Assembly (NCBI GenBank): GCA_028554645.1
Contig: JAQOOI010000063.1
Coordinates: forward strand, 558,001-622,000
DNA length: 64,000 nucleotides
Direction of reading: 5' to 3'
From: Omphalotus guepiniiformis
Taxonomy: Eukaryota; Basidiomycota; Agaricomycetes; Agaricales; Omphalotaceae
A program made the position numbers and the translations under genes. How positions within the stretch are numbered: the first letter of the stretch is position 1; every line of letters starts with the position of its first letter. Under the pieces are notes generated by a model. That model did no database searches. It was not told the origin of the DNA and saw only the letters and a list, made by a program, of their open reading frames with translations. Positions 11,501-26,572 of this stretch are shown one piece after another.

Positions 11501-14500
11501 GATCTGCACAACCTTTGTAAGCTACATCGATGTTTCAATTGCTGATGTACTCACCTGTCCGGCTTTGCCTGGAACCTTGGACTGAGCACTTGAAGGCACT
11601 GACTTGAAGGATTCGAGCTCGGCGATTTGTTCGCTCATTTGGGTACGTAAGGTAGTCCTCTGAAAAGACAGTCAGCATGAGTTAAGCTGGTCGAAGAAAG
11701 GACATGGACCTCTTCGTTGAGCTCGTCTACTTGATTTCGCAGGCGTTCAAGTTCTGCCTGAACATCCCCCATGGGATCACCTTCTGAGGCGGCCTTGACT
11801 TCTAATTCTTGGCCAGTGATATGTTCAACAGAGGAGGCAAATCGCTTCATGAACACATGCCAATTATCGTCGCTGAGAAAAGAAGGGGTTAGTTGCTACA
11901 GGTGAAAATAATTCAATTCACCGACAAGTTGTCTAGCATTGCTGCTTGCTGCACGAATCGGTCCAGAACAGTCAAAAGGTCTGCCTTGAGTTGTCTTGAA
12001 GTATTCATCAATTTGGGTCCATGATATCACAGAAAGCAAACAGTGACTTACATGCTGGCATCTTTCTCCAGTATTTCAGCATAGTGATTCAAAATATCGA
12101 CCATCAACGGATATAGCTCTCCGTGTTGCTTGGAAAGCCGGACGAGGTCCTCCAACGCGAGTTCGGAATCTGAGCGCACGCGGTCCCCGTTCGCGACACG
12201 GCTAATCAGTGTCTGCGTTCGCTCGCGTATATCTTCTTCATCCTCAAACTTCTCCTCCAAATAATAATTCAGCTGATTCATGAGCTTTTCTGGAGGTTGA
12301 ATATACCGCAATGCCTGGTAAAATTCAGAGTGGTGACCAGTTTCCACAAGAGTGTCAAACGTACAACAATCACTTCATTGATCCCACGTCGTCCAAGTTC
12401 TTCTCGCATAAGGACACGTTCTTCCACTCCTTGAGGGGCGTTTGTTATTGCGTTGATTAGTGTCATGGATGCTCTGCGTGCGTTCCAGACTTCTTCATCC
12501 TCCCCATCATAACCAAGATCATCTGGCTCAGCGTTATTCGCAAGGTCGGGAAGACGCAAAGCGTTCACAAGGGTTTCAAAGCGGAAGTTCTCGTTGTATG
12601 TGACCCGATAGTCGGACATCGCCGCCAGCACAGCTTTATATCCGTCTGGAGGAGACAACGTACAGATTGCAGCCAAGATATCTGACACCTCCGCGCGAAC
12701 CTTCAGAGAAGGCGTACTTAGAACATAAGCGATGTAGGTGATGATGAGAGGCGACTGAAGCGCTTTGGAAAATCCGAGCTACACAACGAAGAGTCAGCCA
12801 AGATAATGAGGAATACACCGAATAAGAATACCTGGGTGTTAAGGACGGCCCGCAAGCATTTGGTAATCTGAAAAAGGTTTTCGTTTTCAGTCTCACTCAA
12901 CTCCCTCCTCTTTCCTGCCTTCCCGAGGAAGGCAGCCAGAAGGGTCTGTAGAGCATCCATTCCTTGGTCGTCTTCAATGAATTGGTCAGTCCAACTCAGA
13001 GGTTCAGTAGTTATGTGGATTGCCAGATGATGGACATGTTTTCTGAGCTCTGGGTCTGTGGTTTTGGCCGAACGGAGGATGTCAACATACCACCTAGGTG
13101 GCTTCTCTTTCTCCGTCTTGGTGACACCAGAGGTCTTGAGTAGATAGCTCCAGACTCCTCCAGTGCTTTGAGGTTGTACTGGCTGTATCACTTCGGCTGC
13201 CTTCTCTACTCTCGTAGTACTAGCAACAAATTCTGCAGAAGAACCAATCCCATCAAGCTGAGATGCACCCCAGGATGTTATGGAGAATCGACGCATTACA
13301 TCTCCCGTGAGTTGTGGAACCAGCCGGGTCAAGCCGGCCCCGCTGGATGGGCCAAACGTCTGGTTTCTAGCCGGCGATTTAGAAGGCGAGGCACTAATAC
13401 TCTGACGCACTTGGCGCACAAGGAGCTTTTTCTGATCAAGCGGTAAAGCGCGGGTCTTATCACGAGCGCTGCCCTTTAAGTTCAGTTTATCCTGGCAAAA
13501 TGCATAAGAGAATTAACAACACGACAAGCAAAAGCGCAGATACATGTACGAACCAATGCCTCATCGAATGCATCCTCATCGAAGTCCGATTCATCTTCAG
13601 TGCTTGGCGAAGGACCCACACCCTTCAACCCGTTACCAGTATGATGTGCTACAAGTCGCGGTTCGCTGACTATGCTCTTCCTCTTGTCAGACGGTAGAAC
13701 AACGCTAGTTCTTGGAGTACTTTCTGTTGGCGCTTGCGATAACCACCCTCCAAAGAAGGAGGACAACCGATTCGCGGAAACAGAATGCCGCCATTCGGCA
13801 TTATCATGACCAGAGTCTGAGTTATTCTTCGTTACCTCTGGCCGCCGCATCTTCGCAGTCCCTCCCCCTTCCTCTTCATCCTCTTCATCCTCTTCATCAT
13901 CTTCGTGGTCCTCATCGGACTCCTGCAATGCAGCGAGTTGCCGGATCGTTGACTCAGAAGGCTCGAGAGACGCCATGGATGCACTGCGTGATTTAGACCG
14001 ACGATACCATTCGTCCGGAACACATATTCTAAAAGAACGGGTAGCAGAGGGCGAGAAAGGATTTGGAGATGAAGGGAATTCGACTGTTGAATGTATAAAC
14101 GAAGATCCGGGCAGTCTCGAGAACTCTAAATTCAAGTTAGAAAATGACATGAGAAGAATACATACATGCGCACGCACTCTCAGAGGTTCCCTCTGACCAA
14201 ACCTCTTCCATCACATATTCGAGGTTTCCTCCTCCAGGAATAGGCAGAGTTTGGGTTAAACCAAGTTCATCAATTATTTGATTGGTTACATCGTCGACGC
14301 TCATATGCCTTGAGATGAAGCACTTATACACAAAGGTGTCGTGAATCTCGGGAACCCGCAGAAACGATAGATTCAAGCCAAGGGAAGGATTAAGTGATAC
14401 CAATCGTAACACCGAGTTATGCAAGTGACTCGTCAGTGGAAAAGACGAAAAGTGCCTTTGCGCAGATGGCTTTGCAGGTGCGGTATTTAGCAAAGGAGCT

Positions 14501-14817
14501 ATCGGCTCAGAAGGATCGACAATCCCTGGAACGCGATTTCAGCATGCAATGATTGCAAAAGAACCACGCGACACACCATCTCCAAGAGCTTCGAGGTCAG
14601 CTTCCTCCCAAGGTCTACCGTTCCTTTCCTTCCGAAATCTCTGCAGAGCCCAACCGTGGTCTTCCAAGTCCCCAAGAATCTCTGACCGGATATTGACATT
14701 CTTCAGATGAAGTAGAGCGTCGATGACATCTTGTGCTGTGGCAGTGTGTTCCACTTCAGCAAATTCCAGATCTCCGTTGACCAAGGTGACCGGTATCAAG
14801 GAGGAGGTCGCATCCAT
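8591..14817 (-). CDS. Formin (FH1-FH2 actin nucleator, Bni1/SepA type)
   Basis: Nucleates and elongates unbranched actin filaments at growing tips and septa under Rho GTPase control. In order: an N-terminal regulatory part (start MDATSSLIPVTLVNGDLEF) with a Ras-association-like segment, an acidic tract (DEDHEDDEEDEEDEEE, near 13900), and the GTPase-binding/FH3 armadillo region (about 13400-11900). Coiled coil follows (about 11850-11000). The FH1 region has many polyproline runs, the longest about 19 Pro (about 10970-10500). The FH2 domain starts LKPFFWNKL and contains AVGNALNG and FRGGARGFQLEALLKM (near 9620-9690). A C-terminal DAD-like segment (DLDQAIRSMRDGRRRAR) ends the protein, suggesting autoinhibition. 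Many short introns interrupt it. The start was chosen because upstream frames close within about 50 bp. It lies 370 bp downstream of MCM6 on the same strand. Confidence 0.93.
10492..10975 (-). repeat. Low-complexity polyproline-coding (FH1) tract
   Basis: CCN-rich tracts encode several uninterrupted proline runs separated by short Gly/Ser/Ala linkers. The longest is at about 10670-10725. The opposite strand reads as a polyglycine frame, which is a shadow. Such tracts are prone to length change by slippage. Confidence 0.85.
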
Positions 14818-15188
14818 AGTAGCACTTCAAGTTGTAGATCACGTAACTTTGTGGATAGTAGTCCGCTTTCAGAGTAGATGAATAGCCATGAAAGTGGTCA
14901 AGACTGCCTTTGTCGTTCCCAAAGGATCGAGAAAGCGTCAAGCGTAGTATGAGTATTAGCAACAAGTCAGAGTAGGTCAGAGTGCCGCAAGCGGCTCTTC
15001 GCTTCAGGCAGCGCTGGTGAAGCCAGAGCACGTGGGTTTTCCAATTTTGTTGCCTTGTCGACATGTCTTACTCCGCTCTGAAAAATGGAAATAGATTCCT
15101 GTGAGATATTACATGATACATCTATTGTACACAACACCGTATCGAAAGCAAGACAACGAGACAAAACCAAAATAATTTATAGCGGGCC
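14818..15188. other. Intergenic, MCM6 3' end to formin start
   Basis: This 370-bp gap holds the MCM6 3' UTR and the formin 5' region. No TATA box is obvious, and no other feature is visible. Confidence 0.4.
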
Positions 15189-18493
<3,305 letters not shown>

Positions 18494-18647
18494 GATGATG
18501 GGAACTGATGAAGGGACGCGACTTCGCGATCCAGGCAAAAATTGAAATTCACTTTAGGGCAGGCCTTTGCGTGTAACCGCTCACGTGCATCGTCAGACCT
18601 GTGAAATTCTTTGTTTCCAAACTTGAGGAGTTACTTATTTCTACATT
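18494..18647. promoter_or_regulatory. Shared divergent promoter, MCM6 / tyrosine phosphatase
   Basis: Only 154 bp separate the two start codons, so both genes must be driven from this interval, possibly with transcription starts overlapping the neighbour. CACGTG occurs at about 18581-18586, a possible bHLH-type site. No TATA box is visible. Confidence 0.45.
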
Positions 18648-19776
18648 ATGCTTGATCTTGACCCTCTTGATCCGTCCTATGTGCAAGATGTTCTTTCTAA
18701 ACCGCCCTTTGTGGAGATATCAGGTGTGATCAATGTCAGAGACCTCGGAGGATACCCATCTACGTCTTTCTTGGGCAAGTCGACAAGACAACGCTACCTC
18801 TACCGCTCAGCAGAGTTATCGGGCATTACAGATGAAGGTATCTTCAATACACACGATCTAAGGCTTTTACTCATCCTCATAATTAGGGAAGCGGCAGTTC
18901 AAAGATTTAGGGATATCAACCGTGTTTGACCTGAGATCTGACACCGAAATCGAGAAATATAACTCCCCACTACCCTCCATCGAAGGCGTCAAGATCTTAC
19001 GAACCCCAGTATTTCAGAAAGAGGACTACAGCCCGGAGATGATGGCCAAGTACGTACGTGGCCTTATTCGCTGTTATATTCCTGTCGCCCGCAAAGAATT
19101 GACCGCAAGTCCTTTGTGAAGACGGTACCAACTATACGCTAGCGGGAAAACCGAGGTAACGAGTTCCAGCCACGTTGTCCCCTTCCTTGACTCATCATAT
19201 ATATCATAAGGCATTCATGGAACTCTACTCACAAATTCTCGACCATGGTGGTCTAGCATTTGGAACGATTCTACGACATGTTCGAGATCATCCGGAGGAG
19301 GCCTGCATTTTTCATTGCACCGCCGGTAAAGATAGAACGGGTATCATTGCGGCTATTTTCTTGAAAGTGAGATATATTCCTTGTCTTTCGTGAGGTGCTC
19401 TTCTCATAGTCTGATCTAGCTAGCTGGAGTAGATAATAAGGATATAGCAGAAGACTATGCTCTGACTCGGGTCGGCCGTGAACCAGCACGAGCGATGATC
19501 ATGAAGCGGCTTTCCAAAGAACCGTTATTTGCATCTAACAATGAGGCCGCATTAAATATGTTTACGTGCCGGTATGAAGTTCAAAATTCTAAGTGACCAC
19601 TTCCTGATGTCGATATCTACTCTTAAAGCCCAGAAACAATGACTGCATTCTTAGAGCTTCTGGAGACGAAATACGGAGGTGTAGAGAGTTATCTGAAGCG
19701 CGTCGTTGGTCTCTCCGATGACGACATTATGAGCATCCAGAATCACATATTGACGATATCCTCTTCTCATCTATAA
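18648..19776 (+). CDS. Protein tyrosine/dual-specificity phosphatase, Y_phosphatase3 type
   Basis: Six exons with canonical introns: 18648-18837, 18887-19049, 19122-19155, 19211-19366, 19420-19571 and 19629-19776. The joined frame is 280 aa. The N-terminal motif INVRDLGGYPS and the catalytic loop HCTAGKDRTG (HCX5R; the nucleophilic Cys lies in exon 4, near 19317) place it in the bacterial/fungal LipA-like phosphatase family. These enzymes dephosphorylate phosphotyrosine or phosphoinositides; the substrate is unknown. It has no signal peptide and is presumably cytosolic. The C-terminal part (LVRR-like helices ending KRVVGLSDDDIMSIQNHIL) is usual for the family. It is divergent from MCM6 and converges on VAC14. 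Confidence 0.88.
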
Positions 19777-19934
19777 CTTACCGTACACTTACTACCAGTT
19801 CATATCTGTATTGTGTATCTAGAAAACTAGAATGCGGCAATCGTCCTATTGTGTAAGATACATACAAAAACGTGTAATCAGTGCCCACGAGAGAAAAAAG
19901 GAACCGTAATAAAAGTGTACGAGCGAAAACGCGA

Positions 19935-22900
19935 TCACTTCCTGGTCAAACTAATCGTCCGTCTGCCCTTCTGTGCCTGCTGCGTCAACGCTGCCGCGGG
20001 GTTCATAGACGCCGCTGGCGTAGGCGTTTGTCCTCTCGCTCTGGGATTAAGCGGGGACAACACACTCCGAGGAGAAAATGGTGAAGAAGACGACGGCAGC
20101 GTAGGCGGTATCGTAATCTCTCCAGTCACTTTTCTCCGCATGCCTGGCCGGGTGCTCGTTGCGGGACGACCAATCCGCTCACCCTGATCGCTCTGCTTAT
20201 CAAATTCTTTGAAAGAAGTCATGTCTGTGCCAAGGGCTTGTCGTCTAGCTTTCTCGTGTTTCGATTGTACTGAACGGAAGTGTTGAAGAAGTTCCTGCCA
20301 CTTGATTTCATCCCGGACGAGCTTGGACCGAGTGGATAGCGGCCCTACGTTCCTGCAAAGTGACTCTAGTGAAAACTTGACACCGTCTAAGGGACCCTCA
20401 ACGTTCGGTTTGGGAGCAATATAAAGAAAGCCTGCAGAATTGACAGCGTTGAGTCGATTCCGTAAAGAGACAAAGGCAGAACTTTGAGGAAGCAACATCA
20501 ACAATCCGTATAGACATTTAAACAGATGAGGATATCTGTCAGGCTCCAAAAGTTGCAGACGAAGATCTAGCGTACGCGTCAGTGTAGGAAGAAAATCAGA
20601 GCTTTGAACTTGTACGTACACGTAAACACCGGTGACTCGATGAGCTGCACAAGTTTGTCAACTTGAACCAGCATCTGTACCGTTATCTCTAAATCGGCGC
20701 TAAAAACTCACTGTGAGCATCTTAATCAGTCCGTGAAGGACAAGAGCTCTTACAAGATATATAGTAGATTTGATGCATGCTCGTACGCTTGAGCCAAGAG
20801 GCATAGCGAAAACACTGCAACAGCATTATGACACCATGATCTGTACAAAGTTGTGAACAGCGCCTGGCCATCTTGCTATAGACGATCCGAAATTAGGAAT
20901 TGAAAGAACAGGAGAAGGAAACGTACCCGTGTCTCAAGACTTTTCAATCGTTTCCTGAAATCCGCAAGTTCTGGTGACGTTATCAAGATGATGTTCAGTT
21001 TCTGAACGATGACACTGGCGAATTCCAGATCCTGTGAGAAAATGTGAGAACAGAAGGTCCGTACATTTTTAGGGACACGCACATCTTCCTTTTCCAGAAT
21101 CTCGGCGAAGGTCTTGTAGATTCGTTCCGTATTCAAATTCAGGCACAGCTGTCGTATAATGAGACTGCCTCTAGTCTCGAGTAGCCGACGATCAGTGCTG
21201 AATAGCTCAAGGAGATTCATCATGAATGCTTTGAAGTAGGTCTCTTCTGAACTCGACGATATCTGAGCGAGGAGTTGTAGATCGTGTTTAATGACCTCTT
21301 CCGAACTATCTGACAGTGTCTTGAGTAGGGCAGGAAATGTACCATCATCCATGGCCAAGATCTGTTTCGCGCGTTTCAGGTACAGAAAGATAACACTGGA
21401 AGCCAAGACTCACCTTCTTTGGTGCTTTCTGGTGCAACATAATCAACCATTTCAAGGCGGCCACCCTTGTCTCCTCAAATTCACTCAAGAACTGGACGGT
21501 CAGCTCATTCACAGTAGCTTGATAGTCAAACAGGTCAGGGTCTTCAGCTATTGAAGGAGGGAGATTTTGCCCAGAATGACTGAGGAACGAGACGGGTGAT
21601 TGAGGCCGACTCGTTGAGAGATTGCTGCCAGAGGGCATTTCAGCATTCGACATTCGAGGTGTCATAGATATATCTACGCCACTGCCTCGTGCCCTTGGCA
21701 GGACGCTCGGAGACTCTGCGGCCAGTTCGGGAGAAGCAACATCTCTAGTAGACTGACGGGAGCTAGATGAAGTAGTATTTGTAGTGGTAGGTGTGGGGGA
21801 CGCTTGAACACGAGACGACGGTAGTTTCTCTTGAGTCTTCTCCTGCGCCTGAGGTGCCCGAGGAGGTGCTTCGGGTGGGGAGGGAAGCGTTTGAATGACG
21901 TGTAGTAGAAGCTTGTTCGTACGTATAGCCGCAGCTTGTATCATAGCGGCGTGATGAGCAAGATTGGGAAGAATAGCAGGTATGAGGCGAGGTGCGAAAG
22001 GAACCATGACTTCAGAGGCAAAGCTAAGAAAGTCAGCCAACCATCGCAGAGCCGTAGACTGTTGAATTTCATCGTCTGCCATGAACTCAGTAAAATGTAC
22101 CAAACTAGACACAAGAATGGCATACGTTCACCGTCCAACTGCTGTATCAAGATCTCCACGATGGCAGCATAGTCGATCTTGACACCTTGTCCAGGAATCC
22201 AAGCTGTCAAAAGATGAACATATGGGCAAGATGTACAGAGAAAACGAACACACCGCCAGTATCTCGTATGTCAGTATCCGACACATAGTCATCCTTGACG
22301 TCGTTCTCAAAATTACGCTGACTGTCATTCTCAGGGATGAAGACGGCGCGTTCAGGTGAACGCTCGATGGTCAACTCTGAAACCCTTCCACTGTCAGAGG
22401 GATGTAATGAAGCTTCATCACCAGTACTCGATTTTGTCTTTGCCTGTTCCTCTGTTCTCTTGCGAACCAAGCTCACATCCCGAATTTCGCGCAAAAAATC
22501 AGCCAACAAAATTTCTGTAGCAACTCGTACGTCCTCGGTAGGATCGGACAAGTATCTCCTAGAAGACATCAGCAGATCTCGAAGAAAACAGAGAATAGAC
22601 ACGTATAGAAGGCCGTCTAAGAACTCTGGTAGATACGAAATTAGCTCGAGGTCAGGAACCGAGTCCAAAACAGTGATCCACGACACAAGATAGCTCCGCG
22701 TGAAAGGGCTAACGACATATATTCGTTCTTTGAGCAGAGGGATGAAGTGCGCGAGGGAAAACGCCTTCTTCGGCGTAGAAGTATCATCTTCTGGTACAGG
22801 ATGCGGCACAAGTACGCCTTGCTCCTCGTCTCGTATCTTCTCCGATTCATAGTGCATCGGGATATAGACTGACGCTGATTCGGCTACGATGTCTTTGAGC

Positions 22901-23513
22901 AGTCGGTCCAAAAGCTCAGCCCCGTTCTTCACTGATAACTCCGAGTCCGCCGCGAGCTGCGATGATAATAATTTAGTACTAAGTAACAGGATAATGTCAA
23001 TGATTGCGCACCTTGCTTAGAGCATCAAATATTTCATTAAAATATACCAAAATTTCGCCCTTTGAAACTTTGGTAATGTTATACAGGCACTCAGCCGAGA
23101 AGTATCGAATGCGATTTTCGGGGTCAACGAAACAGTCCAGCAAACAATACACAAATTTGTCCATATACGGGGCCACGTCGATACCCAAGGCAATAGCAGT
23201 CCCCGCTAATCCAATGAGACCTCCGTTACGTACATGTAGTGGATTGTTGGAATTATTGAACATATCGACTAGTTGGTCGATAATTTGTGCAATCTTTCGG
23301 TCGTCGCCCTGTTGATGACATTCTCGTATCTGTCTGTTTTATGAACGTGAGGTGAATGAAAAGACACAGTGACGAGGAGATCTACTTCTCAAGGTCGAGA
23401 GCAGCGGCCTTTCGTTTCTCGTAGATCTTGTCAACTAGCTGCTTTGATACGGCGGTGTCTGATGAGAGTTTAAAGAGATGTTATTGCATATAAGAGTGGT
23501 GAAGCATACCCAT
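19935..23513 (-). CDS. VAC14: VAC14 homologue, scaffold of the PI(3,5)P2 kinase complex
   Basis: VAC14 scaffolds the Fab1/PIKfyve kinase and Fig4 phosphatase on the vacuole membrane. The start [20 protein letters not shown] matches the conserved VAC14 N-terminus. The first coding exon is only ATGG (23513-23510), followed by a 51-nt intron (23459-23509). The next exons give [13 protein letters not shown], then [20 protein letters not shown] and [17 protein letters not shown], the first HEAT-type repeats. Further HEAT blocks ([37 protein letters not shown]) are followed by the Fig4-binding C-terminal part ([20 protein letters not shown]). The last ~70 residues are a Ser/Pro/Arg-rich tail ([14 protein letters not shown]). 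The middle has a disordered Ser/Thr/Pro linker at about 21600-21880. All introns I joined are canonical. Confidence 0.92.
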
Positions 23514-23786
23514 GGATTGGCTGAGGTCACTAGCTTAGGCTACGGCCTCCAAGCAGACATATGGGCGGCGTGACCAGACGCGTTGACTGTGGCTCAGTGG
23601 CTGTGGCTGTGGCTCAACAGCTGCTTAGGTAAACACCGAATGTCATCATAATTAAATCCTGCGTGTGGAGGTTTCTCTGGCACCCATGAGGCCGCGTTGA
23701 AGACCTGCAAATCGGATTGAATCACGTCGATGTACATGGGAGCCGCGCATTTTACCTGGGGCAGTTTTACTTGTGGGAGTCTAAGA
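23514..23786. other. VAC14 5' flank
   Basis: Contains an imperfect short tandem of TGGCTGTGGCTCA units (about 23584-23615). No gene is visible. It ends at the left target-site copy of the inserted element (23779-23786). Confidence 0.4.
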
Positions 23787-24219
23787 AGGACCCCTGATTA
23801 TGGGAGGGTATGACTTATCCTAGTTCGGACAAAAAATAGGGCTAAAATGAGAAAATCCCTGAGTCCAGTTCGGACAGAAACTCCGCCGTAGGCGGAACCC
23901 AAATGGTCGGGTTCGGACAGAAATTGGCATCAAGAACACCAGTGAACAACTGTGAAGGGCCCAATAGAGCTGGTGGCCTCGAACCGTAAAGTCCATTCCA
24001 CAGAGTAGAAATTGTCCGGGTGATGTTTGAAGATCATAGATCAATTTTTTTGCAGAAATTTAGTTCCAACTCATGGTTCGGACAAAAATGAGCCCAGTAG
24101 CCGAGGCCACATCCCAGTTCGGACAAAAACTTCAGCCAATGTCAAGAAATCGGTTCGGACAAAAACACGCTAATCGACCGATTTTGGATCAGACATGCCC
24201 TCCCATAATCAGGGGTCCT
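23787..24219. mobile_element. MITE-like non-autonomous DNA transposon
   Basis: A 433-bp element with 26-bp terminal inverted repeats. The left end starts AGGACCCCTGATTATGGGAG at 23787-23812, and the right copy is at 24194-24219 with one mismatch (T versus C). It is flanked by a perfect 8-bp direct repeat GTCTAAGA (23779-23786 and 24220-24227), a target-site duplication. Inside are six direct copies of GTTCGGACA(A/G)AAA at 23823, 23868, 23911, 24076, 24117 and 24153, plus a small hairpin CCGCC-GTA-GGCGG at about 23884. There is no transposase. The 8-bp duplication fits hAT-like elements, but the terminal sequence alone does not settle the superfamily. It sits between the VAC14 5' end and the M28 peptidase promoter. 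Confidence 0.9.
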
Positions 24220-24518
24220 GTCTAAGAGCGCGTCTGACTCTGAGAGTCGCGTCGAAAGGGAGAAATTTAGCGCGCGAAACGCCAATGAGTTGACAGGCCT
24301 TCAGCTTCAGGACTCAGTACAGTACAGATCATGCCGGTGTCAAGCTTGAGAATAAATATAAATGCTCTAGAAAAGAAAACGCGAAGGACCCGAGAATTGT
24401 TCATATGTAAACCAACCTCTTGCCCAATCGAATGAGCAGCCATCAACGATGCCGATATCATTGTTCGGTGGCGGTGCAGTCCTCTCTTATCTACTTACTG
24501 CCAAGTGCTGCATAAGTA
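24220..24518. other. Intergenic, MITE to M28 peptidase start
   Basis: Presumed promoter of the aminopeptidase. No clear TATA box and no gene is visible. Confidence 0.35.
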
Positions 24519-26395
24519 ATGAAGGGCTTCCTTGCAGTCCTCCTCGTCACTCCCTTCGACAACTCACTGTTTAACAAGGACTCTTGTATCTCAGAAGCCT
24601 TCTATGGTAATTACCGAGATGGAAATACAGTCCAGAGTGTCATTCTACCCAAGGAGCCATGCTTCAACTCCTGGGCTGCAGAGACGCTTGCACAATCAGC
24701 CCATTTCGCGCCGATAACTGAGGAAATCCAACAGCTTATATGGGTGGAAGAGATGGCCGTTGAAGAGTCTTTGAAGGCGGAAAGTAACGAGGATGGGTTC
24801 GCGCAGTTCATCGAACGACTATCGGCTCCTGCAGGCATTCCTGCAGACTATATGCAGATTGATATTGAAGGCCAAGACGTTTTGGTTAATCCCAAAGCTA
24901 CCCACGAAATCCTCTATCAAACAGAGACTGCTGCTCTCCTATCAGTCAGCCACGAAGTTGCACTCACTTTGGATACTATCCTTCCTCGTTTCTGGAAATC
25001 CACACCTCTTCCTTCCTCTCCCGTAGATTTCATCCCCGTCCCGCCCTCTGCTGTCGTCCCTGTCAAAGAGGTTCTTTCTAGCCTCAAATTTAACCCTACA
25101 ATCGACGATCTTGTCCAGAATATCTCCATTCCACAGATGAAGAACGACATCCGCTTCCTGACCGGCGAGGACGGCAAATCCGGTATCGTCTCCCGGCATT
25201 CATTCGCTCAGGGTTCTAGGACTGCTGCAAAGTGGCTCAAAGAGAGGTTCGAAGATACTGGAGCTAACTGTCAGTTGAAACCCTTCCTGTCGGGCTTTGC
25301 GCCTAATGTGGTTTGGTGGGTATTGTCACGGTTACATTCTACACCTACGCTCAATCGTCTCTTGTAGCCGATACGAGTCGGTAGTTAATACTACTGGCAC
25401 TATCATCATCAGTGGACATTACGATAGTCGTGGGTCATTTGGCAGCACTCGCGCTCCAGGTGGTGATGACGACGGCTCAGGTATAGTATAGTCTTGCCCT
25501 TATTCATTGCACATTGTCGGATTCACACCATTCACAGGTACCACCTCCATCCTCAGTATTGCGCGTACAATTGCACGCAAAGGTGTCAAATTCCATCAGA
25601 ACGTCGAGCTCGTGGCTTTCGCCGGTGAAGAACAGGGTCTTTATGGTTCTAGAGCTTATGCACGTGAGTAACGATGTTTTAATTGCACGTCAGAATGGTC
25701 AAAATTTACGTTTTGCTTCCAGGTGAGTTGAGAGCGGCCGATGCGAACGTCACTCTTATGGTCCAAGCCGACATGTTGGCTTACCGCAAGCCTGGTGAAC
25801 CCGCGCAGCTCGGTCTGCCTGATCTGTATGTCACATTTAAGTCGTTTATACCGCGCTCTTATATCGTCTGGCAGGATTGGAACCCCTGAGGTTGCACAGT
25901 TAGTTGCTAACATCTCTGCGCTGTACAGCCCTGAGCTCGAAGTTGGCTTCACACCAGCGAGTCTTTCTCAATTTCCTCTAGTCAGTAAGGACTGATTAGT
26001 ATATATAAACAGGCATGCTGTAGTGACCATCAGGTAAGAAACGGTCTGTCCGCTGTGATGCACCAGTATTGATGATTCGCTCTCCTTTTCCAGTCCTTCC
26101 ACGAGCAAGGTTTCGCTTCTACACAAGTGTTTGAACGAGCTGGCCCAATTGAGTATAGCTCGGATTCTCGCGTTTAATTTTGTTCACAGCATATCTTCTA
26201 GTTGCGGACCCTATGTATCATAACAGTGGCGACCTCAGTGATCGCGAAGGGTATGACTTTGATCAACTCAAGTCAATAGCGAAAGTACAGGTAAGTCGTT
26301 TTCTCTTTACTTCTCCACATTGATTTACAATAATATCTCGTGTCTCCTAGTTCGCGACTATCCTCCATTTCGCTGGGTTCGAACTTACCAAGTGA
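24519..26395 (+). CDS. Secreted zinc aminopeptidase, family M28
   Basis: Removes N-terminal residues from peptides outside the cell. The start MKGFLAVLLVTPF is a plausible signal sequence. A propeptide of about 200 aa is followed by the M28 core: SGHYDSRGS (His ligand), GGDDDGSG (bridging Asp), FAGEEQGLYGS (catalytic and ligand Glu), QADMLAYR (Asp) and DPMYHNSGD (His). Exons after 24519-25315 begin at 25368. A 21-nt microexon (26013-26033, ACCSDHQ) follows a GC-AG intron (25957-26012; donor GCGAGT). The last exon ends FAGFELTK. The junction at 26151-26203 (GPI to ADPMYH) cannot be made in frame with a GT donor: the good donor GTATAG lies one base too far. It converges on the chitinase. Confidence 0.85.
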
Positions 26396-26572
26396 CGGAT
26401 AGCAAATAGAATGATATTGTGTAGAGATATAGACAACAACGGATGCATCCACTGGTGATGAACGTGAATAATTTAATTAACGAATGAAGATTGTATGCAG
26501 CTTTATGACTGCGCGCAGGTAGAAGTGTAGACCTGTCTACCCCTCACAAAATACAAAAAAGAAAGATCATTA

